Of a stretch of DNA of 64,000 nt, positions 42,301 through 50,791 are shown in pieces. Positions within the stretch are counted from its first letter, which is position 1, and every line of letters begins with the position of its first letter. Location: the NCBI GenBank assembly GCA_963575745.1, contig CAUYUJ010002091.1, positions 420,223 to 484,222 on the forward strand. The letters are read 5' to 3'. A program made the position numbers and the translations under genes. The DNA comes from Prorocentrum cordatum (Eukaryota; Sar; Dinophyceae; Prorocentrales; Prorocentraceae). The notes beneath the pieces were generated by a model. That model was not told the origin of the DNA. It made no database searches and was given only the letters and a program-made list of their open reading frames with translations.

Positions 42301-43284
42301 TTCACCTCCTTGCACCGCCTGCTGCGACTGCCACCGTCTTCCATGCGCAAGGCGGACATCCTCTCGATGAGCGCGTGGTGTGGCTCGCCGGCGCCGATTG
42401 GCCTCTTCCCGTGCACGATCGCCGCGATGATGCGTTCAGCGGAGAACACGGTGAGGGGCTGGGAGGTGCACCTCCGCCACCTACATGAAGCTGCAGTGGA
42501 ACACGTACCACTGGCCGACGTGATCAAGGGCAATTGGTCACCGCCGTGGTGGCGTACGAGAAGGGCGATCGTGCAGAACTACGCCATGGTCTCGGACTCC
42601 CTCGACATGCTCGACATCCCAAGGCCGACGCTGGACTCGCTCCCGATCCCGATCCCGCGCAGGTGCATCTTGAAGGCGAAGACGGCGATGCTCATGGAGG
42701 CGAAGAACGCGGCCGCTGCCACCCCTGCCAGGAAGCCCAAGCGCCAAGCCGCGGCCGCGGCAGCGCTTCGCGGCATGCTTTACCCTGAGGACCTCGTTGC
42801 CATCATCCACCGCCGGCTCCGCAGGTGGGGGATCGACTGTCCGCTGCCCGTCCTGCGTGAGAGATGGCCTCCGCTGCGCTGCAAGCTGACGGAGGTCCGC
42901 CCAGCCTGGATGTGGTCGTGGCTGCGCACGGCGGTCAACGGCTGGACCACCTCGCGTCGCATGAGCGCCGTCATCGACGCTCGCCAGTGCATCTTCGGCT
43001 GCGACGGGGAGGACGCGCTGGAGCACTACGTGCGCTGCCCGACCCTGCGGGAGATGGCCGCGGGCGCTGGGGGTGCCGACGCCATCGGCAGTGGCCTGGA
43101 GCTCCTCGGGCTCGGCGACGAGACGTACCACACGCAGCGGTCCCACGTGGACTGCATCTTCTCCATCGGCCTCATGTGCCAGTGCTACCACATCCAGAAG
43201 TACAGGATGGACGTGGGGCTGGCCGTGGGCGTCGACCAGCGGGCCTCCGTGAGGTTGGCCGCGCTCCATCGCATGCAGGCTTAG
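39313..43284 (+). CDS. LINE ORF2: endonuclease-reverse transcriptase
   Basis: 1,323 residues from MVVWNARG. Endonuclease (about 1-345) keeps the AP-type signature residues: N5 in WNARG, E38 in QEVHG, NIHNYDL near 198, GDFN near 237 and SDHAPL near 335. Reverse transcriptase (about 600-950): motif A FLSFDFRQAFPSL with D755, motif B GIMQGCPLSGTVW near 816, motif C CADDIGML with D854/D855, then LHKCALVPL and AKYLGTYLGP. The C-terminus has a zinc knuckle CIFGCDGEDALEHYVRC from residue 1226. This enzyme nicks the target and primes reverse transcription on it. It is in the +1 frame relative to ORF1 and starts 61 bases after ORF1 stops; its frame is open all the way back to 37693. Residues about 78-170 are Ser/Pro/Arg-rich and do not fit the endonuclease fold; they look like an in-frame insertion. 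Confidence 0.93.
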   Translation: MVVWNARGLLHSDARLRRRKQALLASYMKVNAIIAVQEVHGSEDALRIFLQAQPQKYMSFLSPGPTAAVGGVAFLVPRIIDECPRAEGPRAESLGCRGAAPREGSHARAAPPAASLPTHDPWSSARTSSSSSATSRTTNRSSSRSPPPTPTTKPIDTRSSSRNATPALPSYSFVSVAAGRAALLTITDSTGKYSMQIFNIHNYDLKPHEFSAIQRTWSSGLTWARRDSLHRVFLAVGDFNIASRPPVSQRAPSDATAWRLRPDNRCQLRQPAWRRLLAAALEIESQWPTHYDKSCKQLSTIDRIFVGIDAHAMLSVSTILTTARDAMELSEAGISDHAPLVLQITAARHVPGDEQPIPTHLFNHKKCPETYALMLAHCSLEGETAEGRWRAAKQCMKLAARRARDEQLRTNFSLLVKDSSAETSYMGFKSAARAVWRQDAVLAGRLLDSCPALATHLKVTDGTVRIVDTNSFASNFDAIAERVHSMRRQAAEAAARTANVRDSAAWRRVERKAARHAQLWVPWRRRMILSGLRVDSTPCSAKDSQVAQHVVSDPAGMKTIVANYWGEIFAKLPNDEQLKTMGSFLDKHAPRYPVVELPQPALHNLERAVSRAPPSAAGPDQLTYAAWRRSPGALQHLHGLMETIFNDGVAPLDLNWSIFICVPKGTEEDDVPDSCTRTASTVRTLSLKNCDAKLIAACADRGLQPIATSSTSPEQKGFTAGRRFVDHIPFLDAECRREGLLPDAAARRPMFLSFDFRQAFPSLFREVIEKVLPRYGVPLGFRNVIMALYSNCLAFSSFRAEGTSAELEPLFALMCGIMQGCPLSGTVWCLAMDAPIRALLAAIDEHGSLTACADDIGMLIKNAVALPSIDRTFVSIEFAFNLQLALHKCALVPLWEEITDNTLQNVKSFLAGAVPRWSGFRIDSSAKYLGTYLGPGVTDFGIWKAAAGKWRSRCWELARTGMATSLAARAYNINALPCLSYLAQFYFIVPAIWKVEFTSLHRLLRLPPSSMRKADILSMSAWCGSPAPIGLFPCTIAAMMRSAENTVRGWEVHLRHLHEAAVEHVPLADVIKGNWSPPWWRTRRAIVQNYAMVSDSLDMLDIPRPTLDSLPIPIPRRCILKAKTAMLMEAKNAAAATPARKPKRQAAAAAALRGMLYPEDLVAIIHRRLRRWGIDCPLPVLRERWPPLRCKLTEVRPAWMWSWLRTAVNGWTTSRRMSAVIDARQCIFGCDGEDALEHYVRCPTLREMAAGAGGADAIGSGLELLGLGDETYHTQRSHVDCIFSIGLMCQCYHIQKYRMDVGLAVGVDQRASVRLAALHRMQA

Positions 43285-43321
43285 GCGTGGTTGAAGCCCA
43301 ACCGGCCCGCCGAGCTTCGTG

Positions 43322-43402
43322 CCCTCCTCCTCCTCCTCCTCCTCCTCCTCCTCCTCCTCCTCCTCCTCCTCCTCCTCCTCCTCCTCCTCCTCCTCCTCCC
43401 CT
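43322..43402. repeat. (CCT)n microsatellite, 3' flank or tail of the LINE
   Basis: About 80 bases of pure CCT start right after the LINE 3' UTR. It matches the array that abuts the SL, so it is either the split target or a templated tail. Confidence 0.9.
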
Positions 43403-43564
43403 CCCCCCCTGCTTCGGTCGGCGTCTGGCCCTGCCAAGAGGGGGCGCGGCCCCTCCTCCGGCAGGCTGCGCAGACGGGCCTCCTGGCCGCGCTGGGTGCT
43501 TGCTGAGCAGTGGGCCGTGCCGGCGTGTCCCTCTGCCCCCCGTCGGCAGCGTTCCGCTCTCCCG

Positions 43565-43975
43565 CTGCAGATGCGGAGGAGGGCGAGGGAGGAGAAGGAG
43601 GGCAGGGGTGGGGAAGAGGAGGATGAGGAGGAGGAGGAGGAGGAGGAGGAGGAAGAGGAGGAGGAGGAGGAGGAAGAGGAGGAAGAGGAGGAGGGAGGGA
43701 GGAGGAGGATTAGGAGGAGGAGGAGGCGGAGGAGGAGGAGGAGGAGGAGGAAGGAGGAGGAGCAGGAGGAGGGCATGACCGTAGACCAGCAGCGTCAGCA
43801 TCAGCGTCAGCGTCAGCGTCAGGAGGAGGAGGAGGAGCAGGAGGAGGAGGAGGAAGAGGAGGAGGAGGAGGAGGAGGAGGAGGAGGAGAGGAGGAGGAGG
43901 AGGAGGAGGAGGAGGAGGATGAGAGGGGGATGGGGGAGGAGAGGGGATGGGGGAGGGAGGAGGCAGGAAGAGGGT
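43565..43975. repeat. (GGA)n array
   Basis: Long polypurine array with GGAAGA and CAGCGT interruptions (43793-43820). Strand-reversed relative to the (CCT)n that precedes it. Confidence 0.9.
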
Positions 43976-44985
43976 GACGATGGCAAGCTGGGTGCGCTCG
44001 CGACGTGCCCGGCATCCCAAGTATCCCCCCCACCCATCCCGTTCCATTGCGGTGATTTGTTCTCTATCCGTGGACGCGTGCCGTGGCGGACCTGGATCTC
44101 TAAAATTGGCCCCATCGTGCTATGTGACATCGGAACAAAAAGGTAAGTTGCGTACATCGGAGGAGGAGGTGGCGGGTAAGAGGGAGGATGAGCAGGAGGA
44201 ACAGAAGGATGAAGAAGGAGGACGATGAGGACAAGCAGCCGCAGCAGCAGGAGCTGTAGTGGAAGGAGCTGGAGGAGCAGACGGACTAGGGAAGGCGGAG
44301 GAGGGGAAACGAGGTAGGCGACAACGATGGGAAAGGACTCGGATCCAGCAAAGCGCCGATCCGAAATTGAGGCCCACGTTTTAGCGGGGGCCCCATTTTG
44401 AAACCCCGAGAACTTGCCGATCAAAGCAAGCAGATGGAAACCGAACTAATGCAATCCCGCGTGTGAAAACAATGCGCGCGGAGGACGTAGTATTGAGAAT
44501 TTGTAGAGGAGGAGTAGGAGGAGGCGGAGAAGGAGGAGGGGACCACGAGCGGGAGGAGGAGGAGTAGGAGGAGGAGGAGGAGGAGGAGGAGGAGGACCAC
44601 GAGCAGGAGGAGGAGGAGGAGGAGGAGAAGAACGGACCAGTGTAAACCCAAGGGTCACCAAAGATTGTTGGAATAAGCCCTCCCCCCAAGCGTCCTTGTC
44701 ATAGGCCCCCTACAACGGTTCATTTCCACAGAGGGACCTGCCCCATTGGAAGACAACCGATGGAAGACCCTGAAGCATGCCAAAACATTGTTCTCGGGAT
44801 TCCAGCGCCACGGATTAACCTGACTGTTGCGACTTGACGATCCTGAATCGTGCCAGAACGACATTCCTGGGACTTCAACACTGCGAATCATCATAACTGC
44901 AGAGCCCCCATAATCGTGAGTCATTTCGAAACACTATTTGTGGTACGTCGACCCTGGGAATCCGTGAAGCTCTTGCACATGTTTA
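43976..44985. other. Region without a recognised gene, with GGA arrays
   Basis: GGA-rich at 44155-44290 and 44505-44635. The remainder is unique sequence with no supported exon. Confidence 0.45.
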
Positions 44986-45268
44986 ACAAGAGTGTGCGCG
45001 GCGCTGAGGCGAGAGCCACTTTTAAAAAAGGCCGCTCTCAATCATGCGCGCGGCGCAAAGGCGAGGGCCACATTTTGAAAAGGAACCGCCCTCAATCCGA
45101 AAAAATTTTGCACTTTTGTGAAACGAATGTACGCGGCGCTAAGGCGAGAGCCACATTTTGAAAATGACCCGGTCTCAATCCGCGAAGCTCTTGCAAGTTT
45201 TGAAAACGAATGTGCGCGGCGCTAAGGCGAGAGCCACATTTTGAAAACCACCCGCTCTCCATCTGTGA
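44986..45268. repeat. Diverged 55-85-bp satellite, second locus
   Basis: Four units (44988, 45042, 45122, 45207) share GCGCGGCGCTAAGGCGAGAG, CCACATTTTGAAAA and CGCTCTCAATC. These are better-conserved relatives of the units at 11.5-12.2 kb. Confidence 0.8.
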
Positions 45269-45369
45269 AAATGTTGCCAATGTTTTAGCTGGAGGGTCAA
45301 AAGTGGTGAGAAAGTCTCAGGCGAAACGTCCTAAAAACTGGCCTCGCGGTGCGACAGGGAGAGATAATT

Positions 45370-45700
45370 CATAAAGAACACGAATGGAGGAGGAGCAGGA
45401 GCAGGAGCTGGGTGAGGAGGATGAGGATGAGGAAGAGGGGAACGGGGGGGTGGGGGGGTGAGGATGGGGAGAAGGGGGGGGATGCTGTAGGAGGGAGGAG
45501 AGGGGGAGGCGCCCGGAGAAGTGAGGGGGGAGGAGCGAAGATGGAGCATCGTGGCGGGAGGGAGAGTGGGATGGGGAGGGGGAGGGGGAGGGGGAGAGGA
45601 AGATGATGGGGAGGATCATCAGGATGACCAGGATCAAGGGGGGGAACAGGAGGAAAGGGAGCAGCAGGAGGAGGACGGCGACGACAACGATCTGACAGAC
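45370..45700. repeat. G/GGA-rich tract
   Basis: GGA triplets and GGGGGA runs, including (GGGGGA)n at 45572-45598. No gene is seen. Confidence 0.7.
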
Positions 45701-47540
45701 GGAGGAGTTTAGAGTGGTTCAGGGGGGGGGAGAGATCATGAAAGAAGAAGATGCGAACGCGGAGGTGGAGGAGGAGGGAAGTTGACTCAGCAGGAGGAGG
45801 ATGCGGAGCCAAATCTGATGAAGTTCAAGAATGGCGTCGGTCAGCCTGCCCATGCGCGACAATGTATCGTAGCAAGGCCGTGACTTGGTAATGGTGCTCG
45901 ACAGCATGTTCTCGTACGACGGCCATTTGCACGGCTACAGCGATGCCCTCGGGTGCAGCTCGCTACAAATAAGGCGCATTCCCTCAACTTCATCTCGCAT
46001 TGAGATTATGGCAGTGAATGCCACCAATCTCTACGGCAGGGCATTGAGATAGAAGCCAGCCATGCTGGGTAAAGTATGCCGTGGCAGCGCTCGGCTGTCC
46101 AGTCTCCAGCCGCACTTGCCTCCAACCTGGGTTGTGGTGCTGCACTGGGCAGTTCTGAGCATTGGCAGGCCCCCGGCCACGAGTCCGGACGTGGTCCAGA
46201 CCGTGCAGGTTCTACGAACGGCCCTGGCGCCGCCCCGCCCTGGCCTGGGTCCACGTGCCTTGCCCTCGTGGGTATGTCCTCCCTCCCGGGGCTTCTGTGC
46301 TGGAGGCGTAATAGCTTCTTCTGGCGGAGGAGGGGTGCTGATTGTTTCGTGGGGCTGATGGCATTGGTTCCCTTTGGAATCTTGAGGTCTCCCTTGCAGC
46401 ACATCGCTTGGCATTCCGATTCGGCTGGGTTCATTTGGCTTTGTCCGCGTCCAATGTTATGTCCCCTTTTTTGGTCGGCCGAAATGCCGCCTCTTGCAGC
46501 CCGCAGCTATGTTGGGGGACATCAAGCCTTGTGAGTTCCCCCCAAGAACATGTCATCATTGTCGCAATCGCGTTGCTCCTAGGATTTGGTTGGGGCCCCA
46601 TGAGGACCCTCTTGGGACCTTCTCTTGAAGGCTCGAGAGGCCTTTCACTTCCTGCAAGCTTGCTCAGTCTGAGCATTCTCCAACAAAGCCGCAGAGGGCT
46701 GCGCAGAAGGCTGGAATGCTTCTGAGAAGCCCCGCCGCCTTCCGAAAGTCGGAGGGAGCCCCAAACGGAGTGGTGACCACATCGTGTGGTGAGTCGGTGG
46801 GGATTCGGGGTCATTGCACGGTTCTGGGACTCAGGTCGTTTTTCGGGGATGTCTCGGGCAATTGGGGCCTCCGAGGTCCCAGGACTGTGTTGTGAGGTAC
46901 CCTGCTGTGAGGTCTTTGTGGATTTCGAGGTCACCGCTGGGTCTGTCACCACACGGTGTTGGGACCTCCAAGAGTTATGATACCAGCGGCCTTCCCCATG
47001 AGGGTTCCAGAGGATTGGCTGAAACGTGACGTCAACAGTCTCAAAGCAGTCAGTGGACAGCAGCGCTCAAGAGTTTCAGACAAATGTCGCGGCGCGGCTC
47101 TCGCGCAGAAACACGACGCTGGCTACTCCACACCACTTCGGCACTGGCCGACCGCGAGCACGACCTGGGGTCCCCCCCCCCCGGCACTGGAGCGGCACCC
47201 GCGCAGCCGGCGCGCGAAGCCGGCCGACGCGCAGGCACACCGAGCGCGACCACCTGCGCGGAGGGGGGGCATAGCCGCCAGCCCGCGCCTGCGCTTGAGC
47301 CGCAGGTGGAGCGCTGTGGAGCCAACGGGTGTAAAGAGGCCGCGGATCTAAAGAGGCGAGTGACCTTCTGGAGAGCTTCGGGGCGCGCCTGCTGGGAACG
47401 ACTCGAAAAACGCTCCTCGGGGCCTGCTTCCGGGACCGGCAACCTGCTCCGAGAATCGTGGAGCGGCCAGGGTGGGCGTGGGCTCCTCGCCGCCCACTTC
47501 CAGCTTCTCCTCCTTGAGCCAGAGTGACCACGGGTGTAAA
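45701..47540. other. Region without a recognised gene
   Basis: Unique sequence. Minus frames at 46006-46434 are open and moderately complex but have no recognised domain or splice context. CTTGGG-type phrases appear briefly near 46590-46620. Confidence 0.35.
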
Positions 47541-47800
47541 GGTGAAGGGAGGGGGGGAGGAAGGAGGAGGGGCAGAGGAGGAGGGGCAGTGGGGGGGAGG
47601 GGGGGGATGATGAAAGGGGGGAGGGAAGGAGGGATAAAGGCGATGGGGAAGGAGAGGGGAGAGAGGGCAGGAGGAGAGCGAAGGGGGGAGGGAAGGGGAG
47701 GGAGGATGAGCAGAGGGGTTCTGAGGGAGACAGAACGCGGTGAGCGGGGAGAGGGGGGAGGAACTGGAGCAGGCAAGGGGGAGGGGGATGGATAGGGGCG
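47541..47800. repeat. G-rich GGA/GGGGA tract
   Basis: Polypurine low-complexity sequence. Confidence 0.8.
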
Positions 47801-48194
47801 GAAGTGGGGCAGGCGGCAGGCGTCAGGGAGCCAGAGGCGGGGTGACAGCAGACGGGGTAGCAGGAAACGGCCGGTTCGAGGCACCAAGTGGCCCTTTTGT
47901 TGCAGTGCAGTTGTGTGTTGCTTTCGCGTTCGATGCAGCACCTTCCACCTGCTGGCTGCGTCGCACATTTTCGGATGCTGCACTGCAACTTTTTGTTTTG
48001 GGCCCTCTGCTACCTGGTCTGTGGGGTTTGTTTGCAGTTTTTTTTCCGCAATTAGTTGCCAACAAATTGCAGCGCAGCTTTTTCCGCTTTGCAGAAAATG
48101 CAGGGCATGTGTTTTGTTCTGCTCGTTGCAGCTTCTCCACCTGGATCCCATGATTGGTCTGTTACCCCGTTTAGGCGTTACCCGGTTGAGTGTT
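47801..48194. other. Short region with an inverted GTTGCAGTGCAG pair
   Basis: GTTGCAGTGCAG (47900) and CTGCACTGCAAC (47976) are inverted, about 65 bases apart. No gene is seen. Confidence 0.4.
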
Positions 48195-48460
48195 CCCTGA
48201 AGGCGGTCTGGCGTTGGTGTTGCTGCTGGCGGTGCTGCTGATGGTGTTGCAGCCGCTGCTGCTGGTTGCGCGGCTGGCGCTGTAGGTGTTGATGTTGTTG
48301 CTGGTGCTGCTGCTGGTGCTGCAGCTGTTGGTGATGATGCTGCTGGTGCCGTTGCTGGCTCTGGTGCTCATGCTGCTTGTGCTGGTGCTTTCGCTGGTGG
48401 TGCTGCTGCTGGTGCTGCTGCTGTTGGCGTTGCTGATGCTGGTGCTCTCTCGGGGTCCTC
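48195..48460. repeat. (TGCTGG/TGT)n imperfect array
   Basis: TGC, TGG and TGT triplets alternate; frames give Leu/Val or Gln/His runs. Microsatellite. Confidence 0.85.
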
Positions 48461-48857
48461 TTCTGGGGCCTCTTTTTGGGAAGGTCTTGGGGTCCTCTTT
48501 GGGGGCCACCCTTTGGGCAAGAGCGCCGTTCGGCCACAGGGTCGTTCGGGGCGGGCCTCGTGAGGGTCTTGGCGGGGGGTCAAGCGGAGAGGGGGGCGAG
48601 TACTGCCAGGGAGGGCCGCGCGCGGTGGCGGTCCCTGCACGCAGCCCGCGAGCCCGCTGGCGGTCCGCGCCGAGCCGCGCGCCCGAGGCCCGCCCCGGAG
48701 CGGAAGGCGGAGGAGGGGGGGAGGAGGCGGGTGGCGACACTGCACGGGTGCCGTCAAGGGGGGCGTCGGCACGGCGGCGGAGGACGAGAGGATTGCGAGG
48801 CGGAGGCGGAGGTGGAGGAGGAGGGAGGACTCAGGATGGGGCACGGGCTCGGGCAGC

Positions 48858-49073
48858 TCACTGGATCTCGCCCTCGGAGGTGCTGCTCGAGTGCTCGTCA
48901 GTGGGCGGGGCGCCTCCGCGCCGCACGATCTCGAGGGCCTTCCGTCTCTCTGTCAGGATCTGCACTTTCCCGACCAGGGACCGATGGGCTTCTTGGAGTC
49001 GGTTGTGGAATCTCCCGCAGATGTCCATATCTTGGACGAGCTTGGCGACTTGCCTCTTGAGATCCTTATTGCT
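48858..49073 (-). CDS. Terminal coding exon, coiled-coil protein
   Basis: On the minus strand an acceptor (GCGCTTGGGGCAG) opens a 71-codon exon ending in a stop at 48858-48860. It reads SNKDLKRQVAKLVQDMDICG, RFHNRLQEAHRSLVGKVQIL and TERRKALEIVRRGG, then an acidic, Ser-rich tail (TDEHSSSTSEGEIQ). Heptad spacing of Leu/Val suggests a coiled coil. I do not recognise the protein. Upstream exons were not identified; the sequence at 49.1-50.3 kb would be intron. The composition is unlike the surrounding repeats, which supports a real exon. Confidence 0.5.
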   Translation of the reverse strand, partial: SNKDLKRQVAKLVQDMDICGRFHNRLQEAHRSLVGKVQILTERRKALEIVRRGGAPPTDEHSSSTSEGEIQ

Positions 49074-49123
49074 CTGCCCCAAGCGCCTCACTTCGGCGTC
49101 ACCCCAATATATTTGTACTATGT

Positions 49124-49156
49124 GTGCGTCGCCCCCCCCAGGGGCGACGCGCGCAC
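49124..49156. other. Strong GC hairpin
   Basis: GTGCGTCGCCCC faces GGGGCGACGC, with a short C-rich loop. It is within presumed intron of the minus-strand coiled-coil exon. Function unknown. Confidence 0.5.
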
Positions 49157-49159
49157 CGA

Positions 49160-50290
49160 GAAATCGTATAGTATATGCGTCGTGGCGGGCGCTTTCTGGC
49201 CACGCCGCTCGGGAAACGATGTACTACAAGATGAGTATACTATATGTTCGGGTCCGACGCGCGCCTCCAAGGAGGACAGATAGTATCAGTATGGTTCTGC
49301 GCGTCCCACCAGCCGCCGACGGACGCGGGGAAGCCACGACACGGGCAGGGGCTCAGCAGGTTCGGTATGGGGCGCAGGCGGGGCTATAGGGCCAGGTGCG
49401 GCCGCCCTCGGGGCCGAATGGCGACGAGGTGGAGAGGGGGGCGCGGAAGTTCCGCCGCGGAAGGAGGAAGCAGGGAATGCGGGTGAAGAGGAGGAGGAGA
49501 AGGAGAAGGAGGAGGAGGAGGAGGAGGAGGAGGAGGAGGAGGAGGAGGAGGAGGAGGGGGGGGGGGAGGAGGAGGAGAGGAGAAGGGGTAGGAGGAGCGA
49601 GGTGGAAGGAGGATCTGGTGAGGAGGGGACGTTGTGGGTTTGGCCAGGCGCAGGGGGGCGATTCCGAGGAGGAGGATGAGGAGGAGGAGGATGAGGAGGA
49701 TGAGGGTTGCCAAAACAAAGCGATGGCGGCCATCTTGCCCTTCCACATCCTCCTCGCCCCCCCTCGCCCTCCGACTCATCCTCCCCCTCGCCCCGCCCCG
49801 TTTGCCTCCCTGTGCTCCTGGAGCGCAGCCTGACGGCGAGGGTTGCTTCTCGGACTGGGCACTGCCCTACAGTCCGGCACCACATGCGTTGTCTCGGCGT
49901 CAGCGCCTGCCTCCTGCGAGGCTTGCGTTTAGAAGCAAGCCGTGCTCCCTAGAGTCCTAAGGAGAGAACGAGCTCCGTTTCGATTCGGCCCCTGTGCCGA
50001 ACATCGTGTCTCGTTCAAGTTGGCGTCCTCGTGGGCCCTGGGACCGATCGACCTCGAGCTTGTGGGGGCCCAACATTGCTAGATTTGAATTTGGAGCTGC
50101 AAGGCCTGCTGCACGCGATGGGTCACCGCGGGCGGCAGCCTCTCTTGGGGGACCGACTGCTCTTTCGGTTGGCCCACCAGCGTCACGCAGGAGGACTGCG
50201 AACTCTGTTTACCGTCGGCCTCCCGAAGAGCTGCAACAGGCGAACCTGTTACCAGAGTGAGCCGACCGCTCGGGAGCATACCAGCCGCGA
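49160..50290. other. Region without a recognised gene, with GGA array
   Basis: Pure GGA at 49507-49556 followed by a G run. Otherwise unique sequence. Confidence 0.45.
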
Positions 50291-50294
50291 CCTT

Positions 50295-50363
50295 TTAGTC
50301 GCCGCTGCTGGGGCCGATGGGCATCCCGTACGTGGGCGCCTGGTTCTCCCACGAGGACATCGC
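50295..50363 (-). CDS. Candidate terminal exon, 22 codons plus stop
   Basis: On the minus strand a classic acceptor (CCCCTTCCTCGGTCTCCCG to GCCGCGCAG) precedes AMSSWENQAPTYGMPIGPSS-GD and a stop. The exon is phase 0 at its start. It lies 430 bases downstream of the large minus ORF ending at 50792 and could be the last exon of that gene if a donor before the ORF stop is used; a matching phase-0 donor was not found. A GTAAGC donor at about 50720, after MSNDVGKAVAAM, is another candidate partner but is in phase 1. Confidence 0.4.
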   Translation of the reverse strand, partial: AMSSWENQAPTYGMPIGPSSGD

Positions 50364-50504
50364 CTGCGCGGCAGCAACGGGAGACCGAGGAAGGGGGGGG
50401 GGGGAGCAGAAGGACGGATGATCATGTGGACCCAGGCGCGTCCTGGAGTGGTGGGAGGACGGGGCAGCACGCTGGGAAAAGCCCCTCGTTTTCAAGCCGA
50501 AAAA

Positions 50505-50565
50505 ACTCCTCCTCCTCCCCCTCCTCCTCCTCCTCCTCCTCCTCCTCCTCCTCCTCCTCGCCCTC
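50505..50565. repeat. (CTC)n array
   Basis: Pure CTC triplets on the plus strand. Confidence 0.9.
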
Positions 50566-50791
50566 CTCGCCCTCCGCGCCACCCTGCCTCCTGCCTCCTG
50601 CCCTCATTGGCCCCCCCTCCTCGTCTGCCTTCGCCGCCCTGCCCTCTCCCTATCATTTCCTCCGCCCCGCCCCTTCAACGGCGCCGATGCCTTGGCCACC
50701 TCGTCCAAGGCTTACTCATGGCAGCCACGGCCTTGCCGACGTCGTTGCTCATGATGCCCGCGCCAGCGTGCTCGGGGAGCTTCTATTCATG

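Larger units (their letters stand above)
37668..43321 (+). mobile_element. Full-length non-LTR retrotransposon (LINE) with SL 5' end
   Basis: About 5.65 kb: SL leader, ORF1, 61-base gap, ORF2 with endonuclease and reverse transcriptase, and a 37-base 3' UTR ending GAGCTTCGTGC. There are no LTRs. A (CCT)n microsatellite lies directly on both sides, so the insertion target, or the 3' tail of the element, is (CCT)n. Catalytic motifs are present and both ORFs are uninterrupted, so the copy is recent. An AP-type endonuclease plus RT plus a C-terminal CCHC knuckle places it broadly in the Jockey/I-like LINEs; the precise clade is not determined. Confidence 0.9.

Noticed and set aside
46006-46434. 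142-codon minus frame as a gene
   Set aside because: Two frames are open with similar quality, there is no domain and no convincing splice sites.
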